Under the pieces are notes generated by a model. That model saw nothing but the letters and a program-made list of their open reading frames with translations, did no database searches and was not told the DNA's origin. A program made the translations under genes and the position numbers. DNA of 64,000 bases from Selenomonas ruminantium subsp. ruminantium ATCC 12561 (lineage in GTDB: Bacteria > Bacillota > Negativicutes > Selenomonadales > Selenomonadaceae): assembly GCF_000424065.1 (NCBI RefSeq), contig NZ_AUJE01000005.1, forward strand, positions 1 through 64,000. The letters run 5' to 3'. The first letter of the stretch is position 1. Each line of letters begins with the position of its first letter. This document shows, one piece after another, positions 7,807 to 20,000 of the stretch.

Positions 7807-8835
7807 ATGAAGTCTATGCGCAATGTTTACGTTTGCTTGCAAACATGCTGTTTCATTGTGTGTTTGCTGCTGAGTGGGGCAAGCTATGGTGATGCCCGGT
7901 CTGTGTACAGGCAGCCGGTTATTATGGACACGGATATTGGCAACTCGACCGATGATCTGTATGCCATGGATTTGCTCTATAAGATGGCCCGTCGTGGTGA
8001 GGTCGATATAAAGGGCATTGTGGTGGACCGTCAGGGGGATGGCTTTGCTGACCTGGTGGATATACTGAACACCTATTATGGTTTCCCGGATATTCCCATT
8101 GGTGTGGAACGGCAGGGCGTGGCAAACAGCACCATCCATATCGATTACCGTATGCTGGACGATTTGAAAAATGCCGATGGCAGTAAGATGTTTGCCCGCA
8201 CGGACAAGAATATGCAGGATAATCTGGATGGCTATAAGCTTTATCGCAAATTGCTGGCAGAGGCTAAAGACCATTCGGTTAAAGTCATTGCCATTGGCTT
8301 CGTATCCAGTCTGGTGCAGCTATTGGAATCCGGGCCGGATGAGTACTCGGATTTGCCGGGCAGAGAGCTGGTAAGACGTAAGGTGGATTCCCTTTATTTT
8401 ATGGCTACGAAGCTGGGGGAAAATAATGACCCTGGCTACAACCTGCGTTATGATATTCCCCTGGCTAGACGTTTCCTGACCGAGTGGCCCCGGGAGGTAA
8501 AAGTATATCTTTCCCCGAGTCCTGTGGGCGGAGCAATCGAATATCCTGCGGAGCTGGTCATGAAGGATTTAGAAAACGTGCCTGTGCATCCTACCCTGCA
8601 GGTTTATCTCAACAAGAACTGCAATACAGGGCAAAAGATGTGGGATTTCCTCTGTGTGGCAAATGCTGTAAATCCGGAGCTGTTTTCCTATTCCAGGACA
8701 GGCTTTGTATCCTTGGATAAAGCGGGAAAGATTTGCTTTACCAAAGATAAACAGGGCAATTTTGTCTATCAGCTGCCGGGCGATAAAAAGTGGAATGACA
8801 ATATGCTGTCCCTGTTAAGATTTTATGGCAAATAA
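7807..8835 (+). CDS. exported nucleoside hydrolase (IUNH family)
   Basis: Predicted to split ribonucleosides into base and ribose. The calcium-binding N-terminal signature is clear: IMDTDIGNSTDDLYAMDLL fits the family pattern DxDxGxxxDDxxA. The 342-residue protein begins with a signal peptide (VYVCLQTCCFIVCLLLSGASYGDA), so it should act outside the inner membrane, which is less common than cytoplasmic nucleoside hydrolases and suggests nucleoside scavenging. ATG 7807 is chosen because AAAGGAGG (7791-7798) is 8 bases away; ATG 7801 and GTG 7786 are badly spaced. Later family motifs are less clear, so substrate preference is unknown. It is the last gene before the left repeat of the secretion island. 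Confidence 0.82.
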   Translation: MKSMRNVYVCLQTCCFIVCLLLSGASYGDARSVYRQPVIMDTDIGNSTDDLYAMDLLYKMARRGEVDIKGIVVDRQGDGFADLVDILNTYYGFPDIPIGVERQGVANSTIHIDYRMLDDLKNADGSKMFARTDKNMQDNLDGYKLYRKLLAEAKDHSVKVIAIGFVSSLVQLLESGPDEYSDLPGRELVRRKVDSLYFMATKLGENNDPGYNLRYDIPLARRFLTEWPREVKVYLSPSPVGGAIEYPAELVMKDLENVPVHPTLQVYLNKNCNTGQKMWDFLCVANAVNPELFSYSRTGFVSLDKAGKICFTKDKQGNFVYQLPGDKKWNDNMLSLLRFYGK

Positions 8836-8853
8836 GGAAATGCAGGCGGCTGC

Positions 8854-8925
8854 TTTTCTTGTTAGCAGGTCATAAGACTATTAAACAAATTTATGATATG
8901 ATAAAAAATAATAAAAATATTTACC
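8854..8925 (+). repeat. 72-bp direct repeat, left copy
   Basis: This AT-rich 72-base stretch recurs at 25830-25901 with two differences (T/A and A/T). It begins TTTTCTTGTTAGCAGG and ends ATTTACC. The two copies bracket the transposase remnant and the whole tpsB-tpsA locus. Confidence 0.9.
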
Positions 8926-8967
8926 CGGTCCTGCGGAATAAAATAATTCTGCACTAAATAGTCCACG

Positions 8968-9020
8968 AAACCTCCTATGCGTTAAAATTAAGAAAAAGAA
9001 TTTTTTCGCAAAGGAGGTTT
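8968..9020 (+). promoter_or_regulatory. hairpin burying the transposase ribosome binding site
   Basis: AAACCTCCTATGCG (8968-8981) pairs with CGCAAAGGAGGTTT (9007-9020), one mismatch in 14. The right arm is the AAAGGAGG site for ATG 9026. Sequestration of this kind is known to damp transposase translation in several insertion sequences. Confidence 0.65.
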
Positions 9021-9025
9021 TATTC

Positions 9026-9188
9026 ATGCTGAAACGCAGAGACTGGCTTAGAAAAGCACAAAAGCGGTTAATCCATAAGCATGACCGGAGTATTGTGGAC
9101 TTTATGAAAATCAGCTATCACTTTTTTCGCTGAACTCTGCACATGGTTCAACCAAATGGCAGAACCGCGTGCTGATTCGAGGATGTAA
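9026..9188 (+). pseudogene. N-terminal transposase remnant (frameshifted, truncated)
   Basis: ATG 9026 behind AAAGGAGG opens a basic peptide (MLKRRDWLRKAQKRLIHKH) that stops at TGA after 35 residues. Moving one base at about 9128 continues it as HFFAELCTWFNQMAEPR before a second stop. The pattern of an FF-xx-L-x-W-hydrophobic segment followed by (M/E)xxPR is typical of the start of DDE transposases of the IS4/ISNCY-like kind. The rest of the element is gone; the following 134 bases are the tpsB leader. Family assignment is from memory of the motif only. Confidence 0.5.
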
Positions 9189-9273
9189 AGTATATCGAGA
9201 TGCACTATATTTTACTGAATAAAGTAGGAATTCTTTATAATTTGTCGAAGAAAAAATAAATATAACTCATTTT

Positions 9274-9302
9274 TTGGAACTCATCATTTTGGTTCATACT
9301 AT
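9274..9302 (+). promoter_or_regulatory. candidate promoter of tpsB-tpsA
   Basis: TTGGAA (9274-9279), 17-base spacer, TACTAT (9297-9302), 21 bases before the tpsB start. Confidence 0.5.
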
Positions 9303-9322
9303 AGATTCCGGGAGGCAGGAAT

Positions 9323-10999
9323 ATGTTCGCTATCAGGGAAAGAAAATTGACAGCTATGTTGCTGGCAGTATTGTGTATTAGTGGTGGCAGCGCTGCTATG
9401 GCAGCACCTCCGCCAATTCATGATGATGCAGGGCTGGAGATGCGCCGTCAGCGTGAGGAGGCTGAGCGTGAGCGTTTGCGTCAGCAGATGGAGGAAGACC
9501 GGAAGAAGCAGGACGAGAAGGTTCAGGGCAATACAGAAATGCCTGCCAGTACAGGGGAAGCTGAAGTAAAGTTTGTCCTGAATAAAGTCACCATAGATGA
9601 ATCGGCAATCATCAAGACCGACAGCTTCAACGAGATTACGGAACCTTATCTGGGCAAGGAAGTATCCCTGGCTGACCTCTCCAATATCGTAGAGAAGATC
9701 AATGCCATCTACGCAGCTGAGGGCTATGCCACCTGTAAGGCATACCTGCCCCAGCAGACCATTGAAAATGGTCATGTGCATATCGCCCTGATTGAGGGCA
9801 AGACTGGTGAAGTCTCCATTTCCGGTAACAAGCATACGAAGGAGAGCTATATCCGGAACCGCCTGCCTCTGCGTAATGACACGGTACAGAACTTCAATGA
9901 GCTGAACAAAAAGCTCTTCCGTTTCAATGCCACCAACGATGCCCGGCTGGGGATTACGGTGAAGGCGGGGAAGGTGCCCGGTACAACGGATTATGAAATC
10001 GTGCTGCAGGAACCGAAGAATGATGTCTTCACCCTGTCAGTGGATAACAGTGGCGGCAGCAACAATGGGGAATGGCGTGAGGGATTTTACTATACGAATC
10101 GCAGCCTGTCAGGCAGACGGGACAGCCTGTCCGCCAGCTATACCCGTGCCAAGGGACTGAATTCAGTAGGTTTTAATTATGCGACTCCCGTTGGCAGGCA
10201 GGGGGCAAAACTGCTTTTCGATTACAGCACTTCCACTAACGAATTAATTGAAAGCTCTATGCGTCAGTTGAAAAGTAATGGTCATGGCTGGTATTTAGGT
10301 GCTGCCTATCTACAGCCACTAATCTTGAATCAAACCACCCGTACGGAAGCGAAGATTGGCATTTACCGGCAAAATTCCCAGACGGATATGCAGGATGGTG
10401 CCATTCCTTGGCAGGACAGCCAGGCCAACAATCTCTACCTGTCCTTTGCTATGACCAGCTATGGGAAGAGCAGTGCCTTCTACCATCAGCATTATTTTGG
10501 CATAGGCCATGCAAATGCCTACCAGGCGAATACTGGAACTTATGCCACGAATGATTATTCTCTCTATCGGTTGAACAGCCTGTACCAGAAAGGCTGGCAG
10601 AATGGCCATATGTTTACCGGACGCCTTAATCTGCAATGGAGCGGGGTGGACGGCCTGCCCTCGGCGGAACAGTTTTTTCTGGGAGGTCTGAACAGTGTGC
10701 GGGGTTATAAACGGGATATGGTCAGCGGCGACAATGGTATGACCTTCAGCGCAGAATACGCCATCCCGCTGAACCGCAAACGGACGGTCTCTGTCTATGG
10801 CTTTTTTGATTATGGAACCATCCTTGGCGACACCGCCTACGAAGACCATGTTTTGAAAAGTATGGGTTTAGGCCTTAGGGCCAATATCAAGCAGACGGTT
10901 TATATGGATCTTTCCATCGGATTCCCGCTGGAAAAGGATTTGAATGGCAGCCAGGTATCCAAGACAAGGGTTCACTTTGGCATGAATGCGCAATTTTAA
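9323..10999 (+). CDS. two-partner secretion outer-membrane transporter (TpsB)
   Basis: Outer-membrane pore of the ShlB/FhaC/HecB type that exports the adhesin encoded next to it. The 558-residue protein has a signal peptide ending AAMAAPPP, a charged coiled segment (MRRQREEAERERLRQQMEEDR, residues about 40-60), a POTRA region (ATCKAYLPQQTIENGHVHI, EGKTGEVSISGNKHT) and a beta barrel containing the L6-loop motif VRGYKRD. It ends in an aromatic residue (HFGMNAQF), as barrel proteins do. GGGAGGCAGGA precedes ATG. tpsA follows after 34 bases, so both are made together. Its presence is strong evidence that the host has an outer membrane. Confidence 0.95.
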   Translation: MFAIRERKLTAMLLAVLCISGGSAAMAAPPPIHDDAGLEMRRQREEAERERLRQQMEEDRKKQDEKVQGNTEMPASTGEAEVKFVLNKVTIDESAIIKTDSFNEITEPYLGKEVSLADLSNIVEKINAIYAAEGYATCKAYLPQQTIENGHVHIALIEGKTGEVSISGNKHTKESYIRNRLPLRNDTVQNFNELNKKLFRFNATNDARLGITVKAGKVPGTTDYEIVLQEPKNDVFTLSVDNSGGSNNGEWREGFYYTNRSLSGRRDSLSASYTRAKGLNSVGFNYATPVGRQGAKLLFDYSTSTNELIESSMRQLKSNGHGWYLGAAYLQPLILNQTTRTEAKIGIYRQNSQTDMQDGAIPWQDSQANNLYLSFAMTSYGKSSAFYHQHYFGIGHANAYQANTGTYATNDYSLYRLNSLYQKGWQNGHMFTGRLNLQWSGVDGLPSAEQFFLGGLNSVRGYKRDMVSGDNGMTFSAEYAIPLNRKRTVSVYGFFDYGTILGDTAYEDHVLKSMGLGLRANIKQTVYMDLSIGFPLEKDLNGSQVSKTRVHFGMNAQF

Positions 11000-11033
11000 C
11001 GGATTGGAGCTGGATTGAAAGGAGCGAAATATC

Positions 11034-14000
11034 GTGAATAAGACATATAAGATTATCTGGAGCCACGTGCGGAAATGCTATGTGGTGGTTTCCGAATATG
11101 CCAAGAGCCACGGTAAAAACAATACAAAAAGTGTCCTTGCACGAGTAACGCCGATCCTCTTCGGGGGGACGTTGCTAGCATCAACTGCCATGCCGTCATG
11201 GGCTGCGGCGCAGAATATTGAAAAAGTCAATGGGGAGAAGTTCAATAATCAGGTAAACCAAATCTATGCCGATAAGCTGGTGAATTCAACTGCCGTCAAT
11301 GCCTTCAAAAACTTTGAGCTGGATGCTGGCCGGATTGCGAATATGCATATGGGCACCGCAGCAAACCCCAATGCGGCCGGGAGTCTGGTGAACTTTGTCA
11401 ATAATCAGGCCAGTATCAGCGGCACGGTCAATGCGGTGAAGAATGGCAGCATTGGTGGCAATCTTTATTTTCTCTCTCCCAATGGTGTGGTTGTGAGTTC
11501 TTCTGGTATCATCAACGCAGGCAGCGTTCACCTGCTGGCTCCCTCCCAGTCAGAATACAATGCCATGGTGGGCAGCTCCGGTGTTAATGACACGGGCTTC
11601 TCCCAGCGCTGGAGCAAGATTCAGGACGGCAGCATCCCCCTTAATGCCGATGCCACCATTGCCGTCAGCGGCAAAATAAGCGCCGTGGACGGCATCGGCA
11701 TCCATGCCGGCAGCGTCAATATCAAGACGGGGGCTGCGCTTACGAGTAGTGATGCGTTGGACTTTGCCAATCTGGTTAATGTTTCCGGGGCAAGTGCCGG
11801 TCTGGACGGGAATCTCAAATTGCAAAAAGCAAATAAAAGCGGCAAAATTGTGCTGGCCGCAAAGGCTGACAGCGGTACCACCAGCGACTGGACAAATATA
11901 AAACTCACGCCTGCTGTCACCGTGGCAGAGGGGGCGGCGGTCAGTGCAGCGGGGGATGTGTCTATTACTGCTGAGGCCAAGAATGAAGAAGCATTCGTGA
12001 TTGGGACGGTTAAGGCCACGGTGAACGCCAACGGCGCGATTACCGGCAACAACGTCAAAATCGCCTCCAAGGCAGAAGATGTCTTTGTGACCAATGGCGG
12101 CGATCATATTGCTTCCCTGCAGAATATGTTTACCGGCAGCGGCAGTTACGACCTGTTAGGTGCCGCCGCTGATGTGCTCAGAACCCTCAGCGTGGACACG
12201 GTGGCAGCTGTCCATGATGTAAAGGCTGAGACCAATATCGGCAAAAATGCGGTTATCAAGGCCACAGGTGCCGATCCCACGGACGGAAAGGCCCTCTCCA
12301 TCACGGCGGACAGCACCCTTACCGCCGGGATGGCTACCAGCCCCGACGGGATCGTGGGGGACATCCTGAATATTGTCAACGACCGCAAGATACATAGCAA
12401 GCTGCGCACAGGTGCCCAGAGCACTTCTGTGGCGGTGGGCAAGCTGGATAATGCGGCTATCGTGAACGTGGAAGGAACGCTGGAAACCACTCAGGGCGGC
12501 GTAAAGGCAGCTGCCACCGCCAATGCCTCTCCCACCATCAGCGCAGTAGACTCGCTGACTAAGACAGAAAATTCTGCCCTTATGCTCGGAGTCGGTGTAC
12601 TCACAGGCACGAACACCAGCGAGACGAATCTGAAAAACAGTGCCAAACTGCGAAATATCAAAGGGGAATTTGCGGCATCGGCTAATGCCACGGAAAAAAT
12701 ATCCCTGAAAGCGGGCGTCAAATCCTCTAATGACAACGCCATGGCCGGGACGGCTGTGGCGGTGATGGACAATGATTCCTCGGCCAGGCTTTCCGTAGAT
12801 ACGGGGATCAAGGCAGGTGCAGTGAAACTTTCCTCAGACAACACCATCACGGCCAACAAGCTCACGGCGTCCAATTCCATCGGCGCATCCACGGTAAGCG
12901 GCGAGAACGTGGAGCAGAGTCTCCTTACCAGCAGCAGCAAGTACATCGGCAACCTCAAAAACTCCTTGGTGGACGGCATCTTCAGCAAGCTGGGAGGCGG
13001 CAAAACCGAGACTGCCAGCCCTCTCTTCGAGGAAGCTTCCCAACTCTTTAACGCCGGAGCCAGTGTGGCGGTGGCCAGCCAGACCAATACGGCCAGAACC
13101 ATCCTGACGAAAAATGCCAATATAGAAGCGACAGGCGATGTGAAGGTCACCAGCGGCCTGAAAGCAGAAAACACCCATATGTATGCCTCCGGCTCCACGG
13201 GCAACGCTCTCCAGAAGAAAATTGATGAGAACAACAAGGAAAGCGTACAGAAGGTGAAGATTCAGGCCTCGGTGCTGGTGGCAGATATTGACAGCGAGGC
13301 GCAGGTGGAGATTGAGGACGGCACGGAGGCAAACCATGCCAGGATCAGCGGCGGCAATGTGACCCTTGCCTCAACTAGCGACTTCACCCATGCCCTGGAT
13401 AATCTGCTGGACGATTTCGATACCATTGAGAAAGGAATCAAGGATCTGCAAGACACGGGTCTTTCCGAGGACTGGGCAGCACTGGCCATGGCGGTGAACA
13501 ATTACCGTACGGATGTGGGAACTGTAGGTGATATTGCACCTGCCGCCATGAAGGTGCTGACGACGCTGAAGAAGTACCCGGCTGCCTTCACTTCCATCGG
13601 CCCCAAGCTTACGGCCTTTTTGAAGGTGGAAAACTATGCCAATTTCGCTGTTTCCTCCGCTACAGAGGGCGGCAGCGACAAAAATCCTTCCTATAATCCC
13701 AGCCGCGATCTGTCCAAGGACAACGCTAAGCTGGCTATCGCAGGTGCAGTGGATGTGGCTGTCACCGCTGACAGCGCCAAGGTGGCTTTGGGCAAATATG
13801 CCGCCATCAGGAGCACGGGAGCTGCGTCTATCACTGCCAATCTTGACCATCCCGATTCTTCCCTAAATGGCAATCTGGGCCTGCAGACGGGGGATCAGAA
13901 TGCCATCGGCGGCGTAGTATCTGTCTTTAACGCTGAACGCCATGGGGAAATCACCGTGGCAGAAGGGGCAGACCTTGAGGGGAGCACTCTGTCCCTGAAT

Positions 14001-17000
14001 GCCATCAGCAATACCAATCATGTGGATCTGGCAACGGGCGCCAGCATAGGCGGCGATACCGGCGTCAAGGGCATGGTGACCTATGTGGCAGGGGACAATA
14101 CGGCAAAAGTGGATATCGCGGACAATACGAAGCTCGCCTCTGCCGGAGCCATGTCTGTCACCGCCGACAACACGGCTGCCCTCACCAATATCGCCGGTTC
14201 CTTCGGCTTTGGAGCTGCCACCGGGGTAGGGGCCTCTGTGGCCGTGAACGATATGGAAGTGGACAGCATTGTAAAGGTGGGCAAGGCCACCATAAATGCA
14301 GGCAGTCTGAAGGCCGACTCCCAGCTGGATGGCACCATCAATTCCGTGGCTGTAGCCGGTGGCATCGCCGCAGCCTCGGACGATGATGAGGCCGGTGGCA
14401 TCGCCAAGCTCACGGCCAAACTGATGAACACGAAAAACAAAGTGGCCAACGTCTGGCGCAGCGCCAATGACAAAATCAATAAGATTGTGCCGGAAACCGT
14501 AAGAAAGGCTGCTGACATCAAAGAGAACAAGAAACTCAAGACCGATAACGTGGCCAAGAACCCCACGGCTAACAAGAAACTGCCCGAGATCAGCATCGCC
14601 GGGGCAGGCAGCGTGGCCCTGAACCTTTTGGACAGAACCACCCATACCATTATTGATGGGGCAAATATCAGCCTGAACGGAAGTGACAGGAAAGCTGCCT
14701 TGTCGGCCAAGGATTCTGGCTTTACCGGGGCCTGGGCCGGTGCGGCGGGAATTACATTCAACACGCGAAAGCTGGGCGGCGACAACGAGAACAGCACGAA
14801 CGTAGGTGTCGCAGGTTCCGTTGGCTGGACGGCGCTGGACACGGATACCGTTTCCGCCATCCGCAACAGCAAGATCATCGGTGCCTCTGCCATCACCAAT
14901 GAGGCAGAGCGCAGCGGGGCTATGGTTTCGGCAGGCCTGGGCATGGCTCTGGCCACCTCCGGGGATGCCAAGGGCGGCTCCAGCTATACAGGGGCGGCCT
15001 CTGTCTCTGTGGCCGATATCGACAACATCCTGAAGGCAGAGCTTGCCAATAACACGGTTACGAATAGTGGCAGTGTCACGAACACGGTGACGGATTCTGA
15101 TACGTTGGTAACTGGTGGCGTAAACGCTTCCATTGCTGCCGGCAAGTCCAAGAGTGCCGCCGTAGGGGGCAGCGTGGTATATAACCGCATAGATAATCAA
15201 ATGGATGCCCTGATCACCGGGGGCAGCTATGCCCTGACGGGGGATCTTACCAACAAAATAAGTACCGGCATTACCGAAGTCGGGGGAGCCGTGGGCCTGG
15301 CTCTTGCCACCTCCTCCGGCAGCGGGGGGAAGTCCTATGGCTTTGAAGGGGCTGTGGCCTATAATGGTCTTACCAATACAGCCAATGCTATCTTGGATGG
15401 TGCTGCCATCACGGCCAGAAATGTGACCGTGGATGCCCGGGATACCAAGGACCTTTCCAAGCAATATGATACCTACATCAATGAGCGTGGCCTCGATGCC
15501 ACGGGCAAAACCTATGCGGAAGCCATCGAAGATGCTCTCGACGATGAAGGCAAGGCCAATATCTCCTCAGAAGGTGGCAACATCATCGTGGGGGCAGCCC
15601 TGTCTGCGGCTGCATCTCTGGGCGAAAGCGGCTCGGCTGCAGTGGATGCGGCTCTTTCCATCAGCGAGGTGGATAATGATTTCACGGCCGCTATCAAAAA
15701 TGGCAGTAAAATCACGGGCAGTGGTCTCTTAAATGTCAAGGCGGACAGCAAGACGCTGGCCATCGGCGCAGCTGCCGGGGGTGGCGGCACTTCTGATGGT
15801 TTCGGCGGCGCCGGTTCCTTCAGCTGGCAGACAGACAACAATGATGTGACGGCAGAAATCAGCGGCTCTGAGGTCAAGGGCGTGAGCGGCAGCATTGTCA
15901 ATGCCAATACCGCCGCCAAGGATATCAATGTGGCGGGCCAGGTGGCCGTGGGCAATGTAGCGGTGGGCCTGGCGGGTGCCTACAACCGTTTGGAAAACAC
16001 TACCGGCGCCTATGTAAAGAATTCCCAGTTTGCAGATGATACCGCCAAGACCATTGCCATCGGTGCCCGGAATGAAGGCCGGGTTTATGCCGTGACTGCA
16101 GGTGTGGCCGCTTCCCGGGAAAAACTGGCGGCTAATGGTGCCGTAGCCGTGAACAGCGGTGCGGATAATATCAAGGCCGAACTTTCCAACGGTACGGTGA
16201 AGAATGCCACCAGTATTTCCGTAGCCTCCGAAGATGATACGAAGAAACTGGCGGTAGCCGGCGGCTTTACCCTGTCCCAGGGGACGGCCATTGGCGGTGC
16301 TGTGGCTTATAATGCCATTGGCGATACTGATCGTCAGATAAACAGCGCTATAATCAATGGCACCACCATTGACCATAATACCTCCAAGATAAATGTCACG
16401 GCTGCCGATACATCCGGCCTGACCACCATTGGTTTTGGCGTGGGTCTGGCTAATGGTTCGCCGGCTGTGAACGGTGCGGCAGCGGTAGGGCTGAAGTCTG
16501 CCGATGTGACCGCTGAAGTGGCCGGCACGAATATCAAGAACTCCACCGGCAATCTCAATGTGAAAGCCAGCACCACTGACGATTTCAGCACCAATGCCGC
16601 CGTGGCCGCCGTGGGCGAGTCCGCCGCTATTGGTGTGGGCGTGGGCGTCACCCGTGACGAAACCCATACTACGGCCAGATTCTCCGGCGGCAGCTTCACC
16701 GGCAATGGTTTTGACCTGGGTTCTGTCAGCCATGCGGACATCACCACCGTGGGCGTTGGTGGCGGCGTAAATTACGGCAGCGGTCTGGGCATGGCTGGTT
16801 CGGCAACCATAAACCTTATCGACACGGAGACGAAGGCTCTCGTGCAGAACGGCGCCAATATCAGCGCCAAATCCCCGGCAATTACTGCCATCAGCGATGA
16901 GAAGATTGCCAATTATGTAGGCGCACTTTCCATATCGTCTCAGGGCGCAGCCATCGGGGCTTCTGTCAGTGTCAATGAGATCGACAGCGAAACGGAAGCC

Positions 17001-20000
17001 GCTGTTGAGGGTGCGGCGACGAAGGTCAGCTCCACCGGTTCCGCTACCCATGAAGTAAACGATACCGTAAAGGACAGCGATATCCTGAATGATTTCGTGG
17101 ACAAGGATGCCTTTGCCTCCGCAAAGAGCCTGAAGGATGCCAGAACGGCGGCGAAATATGACGGGCTGCTTGTGGACGCCTCGGGGACGCATACGATGAA
17201 GTCGTTCCTGGTGAACGCAGGCGGCACGGGTACCGGCGCGGCAGTTAACGGTACGGTGAACGTGAACACGATTGGCGGCTCCACCAAGGCTCGCATCACG
17301 GATGCCAAGGTGAACAATGCTTCTGCCAATAAGAGCAATGTGAATGTCATCGCCCATGACTATGCCAACAGTGCAGGGCTGGTAGGCACGGCCAATCTGG
17401 CCATTGAAGGCGCAGCAGTGGGCCTGGGTTCCGATACGAACAAGGTCACGCGTACAACGGAGGCCGCCATCGTCGGCCCATCGTCAAAATACGATATGTA
17501 TGCAAACAATGTGACCATCGAGGCAAAATCCCGGCAGGGCATCTCGTCGCTTGCGGCGGGCGGCTCCATCGCGGCAGAGGGGGCGGGCGTCTCCGCCGCC
17601 ACCGGCGTGACGCTGCTTGACGGCGCGACGAATGCGTTCCTTAAAAACGTGAACATCCGGAACGCCCACGATATTATCGTGTCGGCGGACCATCTCTCGC
17701 GGGCCCACGTCTTTGGTGTGGTGTTCGGGGGCGCGGGCATCGGCGCGGGCGTCGGCATCGCCGTCGGCTACGTCGATGACAGGAGCGTCACCGAGGCGAC
17801 CGCCGGGAACATCGGCGTGAGCTTCGACGGGAACAAGAAATACAACTTTGACGTTAAGGCGAAGAATAAACTGAAACTCGCCTACACGGAAACCGGCATC
17901 GGCGGCGCGGGGCTTGGCGCGGGCGTCGCTGGCTCCATCGGCGTCTCGGAGTCGAACAGCACGACGGAAGCGAATCTTGTGAACAGCACGGTGGGCGCTA
18001 CGTCGGCCCGTGCGAAGAGCGCAAGCGTCGCCGCTGAAAACGAGATGACCCTCACCCAAAGGGCGGGCGTGGGCTCCGCCGGGGCTGCGGGCGTCGGCGT
18101 GGGCGTCTCGGTGAACAAGCTGGACAGCGCCACGAACGTAAACATCGAGAACAGCAAGGTCTACGCGAACGGGATCGCCGCGACGGCGAGTGACAGCAAG
18201 GATGTGGACCAGATGGCGGCCAACGCCGGGGTCGGGGGCGCGGCCATCGGCCTGAACGTGATGGTCACCAACGTGGGCAAGGACATCCTGGCAAGCTACG
18301 ACGCGGGTCAAGGCAATACGATGAACCTGGAGGACGTCTTCTCCGACGTGAACGGCGCCATGAAGGCGGGGAACCTTTCTGAACAGGAAAGCCACGGCGT
18401 GGCGGGAAACGGCGGCAACGCGCTCACGAATACGAGGAGTGCCGTCACCCGCGCCGCGAAGGCGCAAAGCTCCGCTTCGGGTATTAATGTGACGGGCAGT
18501 ACCCTGGATTCGGCGGGGAATGTGGCCCTTGAGGCAGATGCCAAGACCAATGCCGAGATGAAGAGCGTAGCTGCCACGGCAGGGGGAAGTGCGGCCGTCA
18601 GCGGCACGGTGGCTATGCTGGATGTGGCAGGCAACTCCGTAGGAGAAGTCCGCAATTCCACCATAACGGCTAATGCCGGTGATATCACCATTGACACTCA
18701 TCAGGGCGGCCTTTCCACTCTGGAAGTCAAGCAGGGAGCCCTCAGCGGCACATTGTCCCTCTCGGGCGCCTATGGCAAGGTCAGCAAGAGCGGCCTTACG
18801 GATCTGCAGCTTTCCGGCAATACCATGAATGCTAAAAATCTTTCCATTGGTGCCAGTGATGAAAGCCGGGCCAAAATTGACGCCTTGGGCGCATCCGGGG
18901 CCATCGCCGGTTCCGTGAATGTCCTGATTGGCGAGGTGGAAAACAAGGGCAAGGTATCCGTGGCCCTGCAGGGCGGCAACACCCTGAAAACCTCGGATAA
19001 ACTGCTGGTGGTCGCATCCCGCGGGCCGGAAAAGGATGATCAGAAAACCGCTGAAGTAACCACCCAGGCTGTTTCCGCTGCCATTGGTGTAGCCGGTACG
19101 GGTATCTCTGCCACGGCCCATGATGCCAGCGAGACCGCCGTAACGTTAAATACGGCCAAGAATAAGAACGCCAACAGCCTGAGTGCAGGCACCATCGGCA
19201 TTACGGCCCTGAATTCTCCCAATGTAAAGACGGAGACCAAGTCTGCCGCCGCTTCCCTGTTGGTCAGCGGTGCGGTAACGGTGGCAGATTCCTCTGCCGG
19301 GACGAAGTCTGCCCCGGTGAAGAGCACCGTGGATATCGGCGATGGCACCGGTCTCTTGGCCGATGAGACGGAAATCCTCGCCCAGAATGAAATCGGTCTT
19401 ACCACCGACATGAAGGGACTGGGCATCTCCGGCTATGTGGCGGCACAGGTCAATACCGGCCGGGCAGATGCCTATGGCAATTCTCAGATTAACCTTGGCA
19501 AGGTGAATGTTCAGGAACGTGGCATTCTGATGGCCATGAGCAATACCAATGTGACCAAGGATATCAAGGCGGCTGGTGTCAGCGCCGCAGGTCTGGTGGC
19601 TTCCGGCACCAATGTGGCTAAGAGCGACAGCGTGCTGAACTCTGCCATTAATGCTAGTGGCACCAATGACAAGCAGCTGCAAATCGCCCTGCTTCTGAGC
19701 ACGGCCTCCGAGGACAATACGGCCAGAGCTGACGGGGACGGCGGTGCCGCAGTGGATATCTCCCCTTATGCCGCCAAGCTGGAAAACAGCCTGACCACCA
19801 ATACCAGGACCAATGTCAGTGGGAACTGGAATACTTCCCTCTTTGCGGCAGGAGCTGAACTTACGGATAAGCATGACTTTACCACCGATGCAACAAGGGC
19901 AGCCATTGCCGGCGGCAGCGGTGTAGGCATCACCAATACGGCTACCCACACCACGGCCATCAACGTGAATAATGCCAATATCAGGACGAATTTCACCCAG

